From Ursus arctos (taxonomy: Eukaryota; Chordata; Mammalia; Carnivora; Ursidae): DNA of 64,000 nucleotides. The stretch is from positions 57,905,689 through 57,969,688 of the forward strand of contig NW_026622797.1 of the NCBI RefSeq assembly GCF_023065955.2, read 5' to 3'. A program made the position numbers and the translations under genes. This document shows positions 48,201 through 59,310 of this stretch, piece after piece. Position 1 is the first letter of the stretch, and every line of letters starts with the position of its first letter. The notes under the pieces were generated by a model that saw only the letters and a program-made list of their open reading frames with translations, was not told where the DNA came from and made no database searches.

Positions 48201-50967
48201 TCCAATTGCAATAGACCTTCAAGATTACATCCAACCCCACTAGCTGTACAAAAGAAAGAGCTCTTAATTGGGAGTCATGAGAATAAGATACTTTCTATTT
48301 TCTATAATGGTAAACCCTAAGTCCTGTTCCTTCACCATCGAAATGATGCAGAGCAGATCTAGGTGTTCACAGACAGGCACAGCAATCACCCTACTGAAGC
48401 AAAAGTAGAGCCAACCAAAAGTAGGGGGAAGACAGAGATATTATGAGGGACATAAACTGGGAAAAGATTGGACTTAGAAGATTTGGTAAGAAGTGACTGA
48501 TTAAGGGAAGGGTATAAAGAAAATTATAAATGTCAATGACTGCATTTCAAGCCTTACACCTTGGATAAATCTTTGGGAAAATAGTAAGCTCTAGTGGTTA
48601 TCTTGTCATACAAAGCAAATTATTTCCAAACCAGTATTCAGTAATTCACTGGTTGTAATAAAAATGCATTTCAAATAACAAACAGAGGTAGAATGAATTG
48701 TTGAAATAGCCATTTTTATTTAATCAATCACTCCATTCTGTCAAATATCTGGTCAATTTAGTGAAGGGGAAAATAGACAAATAGTTATATGGCTTAACTA
48801 ATTAATCAAACCAGTTTAAATGGTTGATTCCTTCATTCAACATAGATCCAGCTCCCAGGCACCCTCCCTCCAAAAAATAAGAATACAAGGATTCAATTTC
48901 ATACCATTTGTTTCCATGTCAATGTATTAGTTTCAGTTCTACCATGAATGTTCAGTTCTACCATGAGATGGCCTATGTGTGGCATCCACCCATTTTTCAG
49001 GACCAATACATAGGATAAAACAGAAAAAGGATAGTCCAAGAAGGAAGGATTTCCAGAAAACAAATGCTGGAAGCAGAAGGGCCGGCAGACAGAACTGCCT
49101 GTCAGGTGTGTGGACATCAAGGATGTGATGGTCTCCAAGGATGCCAGAGTTCTTTCTTTCCTGAACGCTTGCAGCAGATAAATAACAAGGACTAAGTCAT
49201 AAGCCAGTAAGTTATGCTTTGAATTATAAAGAAAAACTCCAAGAAAAGTTTAGACTTTGGGCAGTGAGAGGGCTCTTTATAACTGTCCCATAGTGGTGAA
49301 ATAGAACATCCATCCTGATTATGGTATCAAAATAAATTCCCCAAATTCTTGAGGTGGGCTATAATGTCCTTGATTCAACACTTTCCTGTAAAAATTTATT
49401 ATGTCTCAGGCATCATTGAGTCTACCTCATTACTTCTCATTTACAAGAAATACAGAGCCATCATTCCCTAGTTCATCTTCAGAGTACTCTTCTAACCCTC
49501 TCTGCACACATATCTCACCTATGGATCTCTGGCTGCTGAATGAAAATGTCTCGCCTCTTCTTACCTCTTAGTATAGTAAGAACTTCTGGAAGCAGCAGCA
49601 GGGTTCCAACAGCAGCAGCAGCAGTGGCAGTATCAGGGGTGGCAGTTGATGTCTGGGTAACATATTCTTTTCTGATTTGCTCCTCCATCCTTCCAAAAAG
49701 TTATCTACCAATCCCTGCATTGACTCCTCTCTGCTTGAAATACCCAGTGCTTTCTATTTTCCTGACTGAATCCTAACTAATAGGGACCATATTTACCTTC
49801 ATTGCCCATGTTTCTCCACTTATTCCTTATATTTTATTAATTAACAAATAAATACTATAAAATTAAATGCTATAAATACTCTATATATTTATAAATACTT
49901 TACTTTTCACAGGTAAAGAAACTTGAACCAAATAAATTATTCCGGAGTTTTAGAACTCTCAGACAGCTATCACATTGCCTATTTATACACAAGAAGATTT
50001 AACTGATTGGTCTGAAAATTGACTAGAGTCTGTTTTGATCTTCTGACGATAGAATAGCCACTTAACAAAATAAGACCTTGATTTTTACCAGTCCAATATC
50101 GTCTAAAGAACCTACAAAGAGACCAGCTGGCAGGAGGTAAGAGTGTTTGAAGATTAACTCTTCTGAATCAATTTAGATCAAAGTGTGGCAAAAACAGACC
50201 ATATAAGTGAACATTAAATGAAATATGGTATTAAATTATCTCTGAGACACATGTGGACTCTGAAACTATTGAAGCCAAGTCTAAATGTGTTTGGAGTTGA
50301 GCATGAAATGTTCAGTTTCGTAAATATAATACCAAAAAAGATCTTTTTAAGTTTGATAAAATGACACTACTACCTTTTCCAAAGGCATCTTTTTACGTAC
50401 CGTGATTTAAACTAACTAGCAACTAACAGTACTGTTGCCTGAGCAATCAGAGATTTTGCTAAGAGTCTTGAGAACCAAGTAATGTCTTTTTTTCAACTGT
50501 CAGATATAGTTGAAATCAATCAGTTAAGCATGGCGACAGAACCATGGTCTCATTCTCTGTAAGTGCCAGTTAGTTCTACTCGGTTTCATGTCATTGGGCT
50601 GCTCTCAAACCCCAAACAAATACTCTTTGAATATATTCTACTGGTCCCAAGAAAATGAAAGAATCAAAGAATTATGGAATTTTAGAACTTCATCAAACCT
50701 CAGAAATCTTTTCAAGATATTACAAGATTTATACAAAGTTTTATCCAAAGATTTACCCACATTGTCGAGTTGAGCAGTCAGGATAAGAACTTGAGCCCCT
50801 ACACAGGTCATTTTGCCTCAAGTGCATGAATGAATATCTTAGGAATGTGTCATCATGTGCAGAAAACTCGGAGCATGTTCTGCTTAAAGTCAGTGAATCA
50901 CACATTCATTCGCCCTTCCTAGGTCTTCAGAATCCATTCCACTCCAACAACAAATTCTGAGTTGTGG
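45201..50967. other. Long unassigned intergenic stretch (about 5.8 kb)
   Basis: No gene or young transposon is recognised. A TG tract lies at 47045-47074, a short direct duplication of 'gttcagttctaccatga' at about 48935-48967, and a CAG-rich patch at 49583-49635. The 47700-47980 patch, with G+C-richer sequence and AATAAA, might be an LTR relic but cannot be assigned. All frames are short. Confidence 0.45.
49583..49635 (+). repeat. Interrupted (CAG)n trinucleotide patch
   Basis: Two clusters of CAG/AGC units ('agcagcagcaggg' and 'aacagcagcagcagcagtgg') in otherwise ordinary sequence. The frame across it (49540-49776) reads as Ser/Ala runs and has no gene context. Confidence 0.85.
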
Positions 50968-51901
50968 TTAAAAATAAATCTGTAAGAGAGAGTGGGAAAA
51001 GATGGCAGGGAGTAGGGGACCCTATTTAAACTGGTCCCCTGAATTTAGCTGGATATCTACCAAATCATTCTGAACACCCACGAAATCAGCCTGAGATGCA
51101 AGAATATATATCTGGATTTCTACAAACAGAGTATTTCCAACGGTCTAGAGGTATGAAGCAGGGAGCTGTGATTCTGCACACAGATATTGGAAGATAAACA
51201 GAAGGGGGAGCAAGCCACCATATGCTGGTTCTGGAAAGGTGATATAACACTGGATTGCAAAAGCATCCCACGCTGGGGACAGGGCACAGACTCACAGACA
51301 GGTAGTGGTGGGGAAAGGACTTTAGTGCAGGCCCCAGACAGGATCCAGGAACTGTGGGTGAACGCACAAACCGGGAGCGGCTTGCAGTTTTAGAAGCACA
51401 AAGGGCAGAGATGTGCCTGGCCCTAGGCTCCACCCTAGGAGCTTTGCTGTGGGGTGCACAACCAGGGAGGCTGAAGTTTTTAGCAGCGCAGACAGAAACA
51501 GAGACAGTGTGGCCTGGAGAGTTCAGTGAAGAGCAGACTCTGATTTCTCTGTTCTGAGACAGAGATTTGGTTGCGGTCACTTCTCTGATTCTTGGAAGAG
51601 ATATGGAAAGCCACCAGAGAACAAAAGCTCAAAAAACCAGCTTCCACTGAGCCCACACCCTCCCCCCATAACAGGGGGCAGGGCAACTCTGCCCAAGCAG
51701 GGATGCCTGAGTAAAAGCATGGCAGGCCCCTACCCCAGAAGATAGGCTGGAAAAACAAGAGGATGACAAACCGAAGGTCCCTATAAAACAGGTGCGTCTT
51801 GCTTGGGTCATGGTTAATACTTTGGACTCTACATTCCCTCAACCACCCCTCAACAGAACGACTAAAAGGAGGAACCCCAACAAAGAAAAGAATCAGAGAC
51901 T

Positions 51902-52715
51902 GTGGCCTCTGCCAAAGATCTAATAGATATGGATATAAGCAAGATGTCAGAAATAGACTTCAGAGTAACAATCATGAAGTCAATATCTAGGCTTGAGAAA
52001 AATATTAGCAACAGTATAGAATCTCTAAGGGAAGAAATGAGATTTAATCAGGCCGAACTTAAAAATGCTATGAATCAAATGCAGTCTAACCTGGATACTC
52101 TAACTGCCAGGGTAAATGAGGCAGAAGAACGAATTAGTGAGGCAGAAGAAAGATGATGGAAAAGAAGGAAACTGAGGAGGCCTGGGAAAAACAGATTAAA
52201 GCCCAAGGGATCAGACTGAGAGAAATAAACTACCCAATGTCAGAATTATTGGGATCCCTGAAGGGGTGGAGAGAAAGAGAGGTCTAGAAGATATATTTGA
52301 ACAAATCCTAGCTGAGAACTTCCCTAATCTGGGGAAGGAAACAAGCATTCGTGTCCAAGAGGCAGAGAGGACCCCTCCCAAGATCAATGAGAACAGAAAG
52401 ACACCAAGACATATAATAATACAATTCACAAGTCTTAGATCTAAGGAAACAATCTAGAAAATGGCAAGGGGAAAGAGATTTCTTACATACAGAGGGAGGA
52501 GCATCAGAATAACGTCAGACCTGTCCACAGAGACCTGGCAAGCCAGAAAGGGCTGGCAAGACATATTCAGGGTACTAAATGAGAAGAACATGCAGCCAAG
52601 GATACTTTACCCAGCAAAGCTGTCATTCAGAATGGATGGAGAGACAAGGAGCTTCCAGGACTGGCAAAAACTGAAAGAGTATGTGACCACCAAGCCGGCC
52701 CTGCAAGAAATATAA
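51902..52715 (+). pseudogene. L1 ORF1 (RNA-binding protein), broken
   Basis: The first part (51902-52156) carries a coiled-coil rich in Glu/Leu heptads (S-R-L-E-K-N-I ... A-E-E-R). The RNA-binding region follows in another frame (52266-52457, with L-E-D-I-F-E-Q-I-L and P-R-H-I-I-I-Q-F), then the C-terminal domain (52461-52715, with Q-P-R-I-L-Y-P-A-K-L). Stops at 52154-52156 and 52455-52457 plus a frameshift between 52156 and 52266 inactivate it. In an intact L1, ORF1p coats the element RNA as a trimer. Confidence 0.9.
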
Positions 52716-52810
52716 AGGGGGGGGGTTCTATAAATGAAGAGACCCCCAAGAGTAATACAGACCAGAAATTTACAGAGAAAATCTATAGAAACAAGGACTT
52801 CACAGGGAAC

Positions 52811-54053
52811 ATGATGGCAATAAAATCATATCTTTCAATAATCACTCTCAATGTTAATGGCCTAAATGCTCCCATGAAATAGCACAGGGTTCCAGACTGG
52901 ATAAAAAGACATGACCCATCCAAATGCTGTCTACAAAAGACTCATTTTGAACCTAAAGATACATCCAGACTGAAAGTGAGGGGATGGAGAACAATTTTTC
53001 ATGACAACAGACCTCAAAAGAAAGCTGGGGTAGTAATTCTCATATCAGACAAATTAGATTTTAAGCTAAGACTAGTAAGAGTTACAGAAGGACACTGTAT
53101 CATTCTTAAAGGGTCTATCCAACAAGAAGATCTAACAATTGTAAATATCTATGCCCCCAACATGGGAGCAGCCAACTACATAAGCCAACTGTTAATCAAA
53201 ATAAAGAAACATATTGATAATAATACTTTAATAGTAGGACACCTCAATGCTCCACTCTCAGCAACAGACAGATCACCTAAGCAAAAGATCAACAAAGAAG
53301 CTAGAGCTTTGAATGACACACTGGACTAGACGGACTTCGTAGATATATATAGAACATTCCACCCTAAAACAACAGAATACTCATTCTTCTCGAACACACA
53401 TGGAACTTTCTCCAGAATAGACCACATAACAGGGTCACAAATCAGTTCTCAGCTGATACCAAAAGATTGAGAATATTCCCTGCATATTCTCAGACCACAA
53501 TGCTTTGAAACTGGAACTCAATCATAAGAAAAAATTTGGAAGAATTCAAACACTTGAAAGCTAAAGACCATCTTGCTTAAGAATGTTTGGGTCAACCAGG
53601 AAATTAAAGACGAACTTAAACAATTCATGGAAACCAATGAGAATGAAAACACATTGGTCCAAAACCTATGGGATACTGCAATGGCAGTCTTAAGGGGGAA
53701 ATACACAGCCACCCAAGCCTCCCTCAAAAAAAAAAAAAAGAAAAAGAAAAAGAAAAATCCTGAATACACAAGCTAACTTCACACCTTAAAGAATTGGAGA
53801 AAGAACAACAAACAAAACCTAAGCCAATCAGGAGAAGAGAAATAATTAAGATTAGAGCAGAGATCAATGAATAAGAAACCAGAAATACAGTAGAGAAGAT
53901 CAACGAAACTAAAAGCTGGTTCTTTGAAAGAATTAATAAGACTGATAAACCACTGGCCAGATGTATCCAAAAGAAAAGAGAAATTATGAATGAAAGGGGA
54001 GAGATCATAACTAACACCAAGGAAATAGAAACAATTATTAGAAATTATTATCG
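52811..54053 (+). pseudogene. L1 ORF2 5' part (endonuclease), broken
   Basis: Starts near ATG 52814 with the endonuclease N-x-N-G motif (T-L-N-V-N-G-L-N) and hits TAG at 52880-52882. A second open segment (52976-53329) has N-I-Y-A-P-N. Its catalytic G-D-F-N motif reads G-H-L-N, so the active-site Asp is lost as well. Further stops follow. The sequence leaves L1 ORF2 just at the start of the reverse-transcriptase region (about 54053). Confidence 0.88.
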
Positions 54054-54059
54054 ACCAAA

Positions 54060-54730
54060 AAAACTAAGAGGCAGCCCACGGAATGGGAGAAAATATTTGC
54101 AAATGACACTACAGATAAAAGACTGGTATCCAAGATCTACAAAGAACTTCTCAAACTCAATACACAAGAAACAAATAAACAAATCATAAAATGGGCAGTA
54201 GATATGAACAGACACTTTTCCAATGAAGACATACAAATGGCTAATAGACACATGAAAAAATGTTCAAAATCATTAGCCATCAGGGAAATTCAAATCAAAA
54301 CCACACTGAGATACCAGCTTATGCCAGTTAGAACGGCAAAAATTGACAAGGCAGGAAACAACAATTGCTGGAGAGGATGTGGAGAAAGGGGATCCCTCTT
54401 ACACTGTTGGCGGGAATGCAAGTTGGTACAGCCACTCTGGAAAACAGTATGGAGGTTCCTCAGAAAGTTAAAAATAGAGATATCTTATGACCCAGCCATT
54501 GCAATACTGGTATTTACCCCAAAGACACAGATGTAGTGAAAAGAAGGGCCACACGCACCCCAATATTCATAGTAGCAATGTCCACAATAGTCAAACTGTA
54601 GAAGGAGCCAAGAAGTCCTTCAACAGACAAATAGATAAAGAAGATGTGGTCCATATATACAATGGAAAATTACTCAGCCATCAGAAAGGATGAATACCCA
54701 CCATTTGCATCGACATGGATGGAACTGGAG
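54060..54730 (+). pseudogene. L1 ORF2 C-terminal part, joined after deletion
   Basis: Resumes with ORF2 C-terminal sequence (54204-54536: [10 protein letters not shown]). It includes the Cys-rich knuckle C-x3-C-x7-H-x4-C, complete in this copy (C-W-R-G-C ... L-L-H-C-W-R-E-C), and ends near 54690 with Y-N-G-K-L-L-S-H. The absent block before it would contain the F-A-D-D catalytic core. Confidence 0.88.
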
Positions 54731-55103
54731 GGGATTATGCTAAGTGAAGTAAGTCAAGCAGAGAAAGACAATGATCATATGGTTTCACTTATATGTGGAA
54801 CATAAGGAATAGCATGGAGTACATTAGGAAAAGGAAGGGAAAAATGAAGGGGGGATATCAGAGGGGAGATGAACCATGAGAGACAATGGATTCTGGGAAA
54901 CAAACTGACAGTTTCCTAGGGGAGGAGGGTGGAGGGACGGGGTACCACAGTGATGGGTATTAAGGAGAGCATGTATTGCAAGGGCACTGGGTATTGTGCA
55001 CCAATGATGAATCATGGAGCACTACATTGGGAACTAATGAAATACTGTATGGTGAGTAACATAACATTATTTAAAAACCAAAAATTAAAAATCAACCTGT
55101 AAG

Positions 55104-55973
55104 GAACTGTATTTTACTTTTGAATTTGTTTTCAAGGGGAATGTATGCCTTCAGCTGTCTGTCTTTTTTTAAGAAAATTTTCACAATTTCACATCCAGGT
55201 TGGGTTATCAAAGCTAAATCATAATAAATTTCAAATTTTCAAATCAAATTTTCAAATCAAATTTTCAAATCAAATAAATTTCAAAATTTCACATCCAGGT
55301 TGGGTTATCAAAGCTAAATCATAATAAAGCAGCTAATTCTATAGTAAATCAATAAATGCCAAAGCTGGTATAGCGATATAGTTTATAACCTTAAGTGAAC
55401 ACAATTTTATATAGCAATGTTCTTGTAAATGTCATTTCTTACAATAAACATCCTAGTCTAAAAGTTATGTGTGTACAGTTTGGTGAAGTATTTAAAATTT
55501 TTCTTTGTTTTAAGAAAAGTCTTTCCCCTAATTAGCAAAGAGTCTTAGAGAGAATTATAATTTCACAGTGATAAGATACAAATAAATATTTATCAAATTT
55601 AAATTTTTTAGTGACAGGTATTCAAATACTAATATTTGTTCTTATCTAACAATAAGTAATGGCTAGCTGCATGCTTGTCCTCCCAAAGCACCTGTGTCCA
55701 TAGTCCTGCTTTTTCCAAGTTTCTTAATTTATAGCCATTAACTAAGGATAGTAATTTCTGCTCTAACATGTTTTTGACTAAGCTGTGGTAAAGTATGCAA
55801 GGCTTATAATTTAATGTTTCCACAACCTCTCTTTTCATTTTCACTTTTCTAGATCATCATTACCTTAAGATGTGGACATAGGAAGGAGGCTGTAGCAATA
55901 AACTCCTTCAGCATCTGCCCGCTCAACTGCTCCAGGAAAAATCCACGCTCTCACTGAAGTCAGGTTAATCATC
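55104..55973. other. Flank with a 100-bp-offset duplication
   Basis: Apart from the duplication at 55185-55328, A+T-rich unassigned sequence. Confidence 0.5.
55185..55328. repeat. 44-bp direct duplication around a 13-bp tandem repeat
   Basis: A 44-base unit beginning 'aatttcacatccaggttggg' occurs identically at 55185-55228 and 55285-55328, exactly 100 bp apart. The intervening DNA consists largely of three copies of the 13-mer 'attttcaaatcaa'. Confidence 0.95.
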
Positions 55974-55989
55974 AAAAACTACATCACAG

Positions 55990-56187
55990 GGGCACCTGGG
56001 TGGCACAGCGGTTAAGCGTCTGCCTTCGGCTCAGGGCGTGATCCCGGCGTTATGGGATCGAGCCCCACGTCAGGCTCCTCCACTATGAGCCTGCTTCTTC
56101 CTCTCCCACTCCCCCTGCTTCTGTTCCCTCTCTCACTGGCTGTCTCTATCTCTGTCAAATAAATAAATAAAATCTTAAAAAAAAAAA
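55990..56187 (+). mobile_element. Young bear-type Can-SINE
   Basis: Complete copy: 'gggcacctgggtggcacagc' head, 'gcgtgatcccggcgttatgg', 'caggctcctccactatgag', (aaat)n and poly-A. Perfect 16-bp target duplication 'aaaaactacatcacag' at 55974-55989 and 56188-56203. It is a useful reference for the permuted copy at 24738. Confidence 0.97.
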
Positions 56188-56203
56188 AAAAACTACATCA
56201 CAG

Positions 56204-56600
56204 CCTCACTCACCCCTCTTGTCTTTTTACTTGTCCGAATCCTGCATTTCCCTCCAGGATGGATCAGTGAAGTCTGTCCTTACTCCTCAATGATAACTCT
56301 TTCCACTGACTTTTCCTGTCATATATTGTCTACCACTTGCATGGCTTTTGTATGCCATTTTGAGTGTTATTAATCATCATTCCCATTCATATTCCCAGGT
56401 CCTTATTTTATATTCTGATACCTTGCATAGTGACCTGCTCATAGTAGGCAATTAATAAATTACCTACTGATTTTGTTAGTTGGTGAAAAATAGGAGCTTT
56501 GGGGTCAGACTGACTGTTGTAAACCCTAGCTCTACCCTTCTGAGTCACAGTTCTCCTCAACATGAAAGTAATAAGACCTACCCTGATGGTTGCCGTAAAA

Positions 56601-56639
<39 letters not shown>

Positions 56640-57696
56640 CCAAAGTGGTATTTACTAGAATAATAGCTGACATATATTTAGCACTCAATAGTAGTAGCTT
56701 TGATAATGAACAAAAGTCTGTGTAGCATTATTAATAACCATATTGTTAGGAGCAGCACTATCAATTAGTCATTACTAATAACAAACCAGAGCTTGAATCT
56801 CTTTAATTCTGTCTATTCCCACTAACCAATTCTTACGTTGTTATCAAAACAAAATGTTGAACTTTTCAAGCTTGATCAGATAGTATCTGTATTTATGCAC
56901 TTTATCTATGGAATCTGTAAAGCAAATATTTTTAATATTTTTACTTACCATACTATGTTTAATTTTCCCTTACATTTATCATAAGCTTACTTTATTTTTC
57001 TGCAGCAAAGTAACAGGTGATTATAGCTTGACAACTGTTCTACCTTTGTTATGCCCAGTTGTAGTAGGGTCATTTTTAATCTTGGTCTTAACACCTACAT
57101 GACATTTCAGTAAGGCACAGAAAGCCATCGATTTTTCATGACGGAATTTTATTTTGCCTTCAAAAGTTGGCAGATTAAGTGATCTATTGCCATTGACCTT
57201 TATAAATGAAAAATAAAAATTAGACAACTTTTGGAATCTTTTTACCCAGAAAAATGGCAAATAGGCCTTATGACAACTGAGGCATTCAAAACACAAGTTT
57301 GTTTATCAGAAGCCTCCATTTCCATGTCCCAAGCATGTTTCCAATAGGGACAAAACACATTCAAAGGCAGTTCTACTCATCATGCTCCAAACATCTCAAA
57401 TCAATCCCTACGACTGTGGAAATATTAGCAAACCCACTGGCTCACATGCATAACCTCACCACAGCCCTATCAGTCTCTTTGACTACATTCAAGGTATTCA
57501 CAGCATCCACATCTCTCCGCTCAGGATATCCTCCCTGACCCCACTGCCATCTCTTAACGCTCATTCCAAGTCAGCCGATCATTCAGCCTCTACTCTTCCC
57601 CAATCTGATTGGCACTACATTTGGTTACAGAACACTAGGCTATGTATTGTATTTCAAACTGTCCCAAGATTTCCCAATTAAAAGTATCACTTGGGT
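56204..57696. other. Unassigned intergenic stretch
   Basis: Contains A13 followed by (AG)13 at 56597-56635, otherwise no recognisable feature. Short frames (57299-57538 and others) look random. Confidence 0.5.
56597..56635. repeat. A13-(AG)n microsatellite
   Basis: 13 A, then an uninterrupted AG run. Confidence 0.95.
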
Positions 57697-57700
57697 AGTA

Positions 57701-57758
57701 GATAATTAAATAGTAGATAGAGATAAATAGATAGATGATAGACCATAGATATATAGAT

Positions 57759-57800
<42 letters not shown>

Positions 57801-57802
57801 CA

Positions 57803-57832
<30 letters not shown>
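57701..57832. repeat. Compound tetranucleotide microsatellite (GATA)10(CATA)8
   Basis: 57761-57800 is a perfect GATA run, followed directly by a CATA run at 57801-57832. Decayed GATA-like units precede it from about 57701. Confidence 0.95.
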
Positions 57833-57833
<1 letters not shown>

Positions 57834-58219
57834 TCACAGAACCTTTTCCTGAAGATTCTGGCTTGGAAGTTCGGGGACTATCCCTGGGATTCTTGCTTTT
57901 AACCAGACTTCAGGTAATACTTATGATCATGTGCCTGATTTGACAGCATCGTCTTAGTTCAGAATTCCCAAACTCACAGACTATGGACTATAGCCCACAA
58001 AGTGCTTTTTGAAAGTTTGAATTGAATGTCTTTAAGTGAAACACACACCAATTCCCTGAGTCCACCCCTTGCTAATATTATACTTTGGGGCTTCACACCT
58101 TTAAGTCACTTGTCTGTCATGTCTGTCATCTGAAGGCATCTGAGTTTGTGGATTCTGCTTTACTGTCTACATTCATGTTTCCTCTTTCACATAGAACTTT
58201 AATTCATTAAGAATAAGTA
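57833..58219. other. Unassigned intergenic stretch
   Basis: Nothing recognisable in about 390 bp between the microsatellite and the L1. Confidence 0.45.
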
Positions 58220-58604
58220 GAATATAATCATCAGGGATATGCAAATCAAAACCACAATGAGATATCACCTCACACCTGTTAGAATGGCTATCATCAAAAA
58301 GATGAGAAATAACAAGTGTTGGCGAGAATGCAGAGAAAAGAGAACCTTCGTGCACTGTGGGTCGGAATGTAAATTGGTGCAACCACTATGGAAAACAGTA
58401 TGAAAGTTCCTCAAAAAATTAAAAATAGAAATACCATATAATCCAGTAATTCCACTAGTGAGTATTTAGCCAAAAAAACAAAAATACTAATTCAAAATGC
58501 TGAATGCACCCCTCTGTTTACTGCAGGATTATTTGTAATAGTGAAGATATGGAAGCAACCTGTGTCCATCAATAGATGAATGGATAAAGAAGATGTGAGA
58601 TACA

Positions 58605-58793
58605 GGGGCGCCTGGATGGCTCAGTCGTTAAGTATCTGCCTTCGGCTCAGGTCATGATCCCAGCGTTCTGGGATTGAGCCCCGCATCGGGCTCCCTCCTC
58701 AGTGGGAAGCCTGCTTCTCCCTTTCCCACTCCCCCTGCTTGTGTTCCCTCTCTCACTACCTCTCTGTCAAATAAATAAAATCTTAAAAAAAAA
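58605..58793 (+). mobile_element. Can-SINE nested in L1
   Basis: 'ggggcgcctggatggctcag' head, 'cggctcaggtcatgatccc' body and A tail. The target duplication 'aagatgtgagataca' at 58590-58604 and 58794-58808 is perfect. Confidence 0.95.
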
Positions 58794-58805
58794 AAGATGT
58801 GAGAT

Positions 58806-58809
<4 letters not shown>

Positions 58810-58849
<40 letters not shown>
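58810..58849. repeat. (AC)20 microsatellite inside L1
   Basis: Perfect run directly before 'tggaatattattcagccat' of L1 ORF2. It begins at the right-hand end of the SINE target duplication. Confidence 0.96.
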
Positions 58850-59310
58850 GAATATTATTCAGCCATAAAAACAAGTGAGATGTTGTCATTTGCAACAATA
58901 TGGATGGGCCTAGAGGGTATTATGCTAAGTGAAATAAGTCAAACAGAGAAAGAGAGATACCATATGATTTCCCTTATATATGGAATCTAAAACACAAAAC
59001 AAATAAATGGAAAAAGACCCATAACTACAGAGAACAAAATGGTGGTTGCTGGAAGGGGGATGGGGGGCAAAATGGGTGAAATGGAGTGGAAGTTACAGAG
59101 TTCCAGTTATAGAATAAGTCATGTGGATGAAAAGTACAGTATAGGAATATAGTCAATGGCATTATAATAGTGTTGTATGGTGACAGATGGCAGCTACACT
59201 TGTGGTGAGCATAGCATAATGTATATAGTTGTTCAATCACTATGTTGTACACCTGAAAACAATGTTAAATTGAGTGTCAACTATACTTCAATTTAAAAAA
59301 CAAATTCAAA

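Larger units (their letters stand above)
50987..55084 (+). mobile_element. Sense L1 with intact ends but an internal ORF2 deletion
   Basis: 5' start 'agagagtgggaaaagatggc', 5' UTR, ORF1 (51902-52715), ORF2 endonuclease part (52811-about 54053), then an abrupt join to the ORF2 C-terminal part and 3' UTR, ending A-rich at 55084. A 19-bp target duplication with two mismatches starts 'ttaaaaat' (50968-50986 and 55085-55103), fitting L1 endonuclease cleavage. At about 4.1 kb it is some 2 kb shorter than a full L1, with the reverse-transcriptase domain missing. Inactive. Confidence 0.95.
58220..59310 (+). mobile_element. L1 3' fragment, sense, with nested SINE
   Basis: ORF2 C-terminal sequence ('atcatcagggatatgcaaat', 'cacacctgttagaatggct') followed by the 3' UTR, ending 'caatttaaaaaacaaattc'. 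A SINE lies at 58605-58793 and (AC)20 at 58810-58849. 5'-truncated, coding frame decayed. Confidence 0.88.

Noticed and set aside
51086..51580. 164-residue minus-strand open frame.
   Set aside because: It is antisense to the 5' UTR of the sense L1 at 50987-55084; no independent evidence for a gene.
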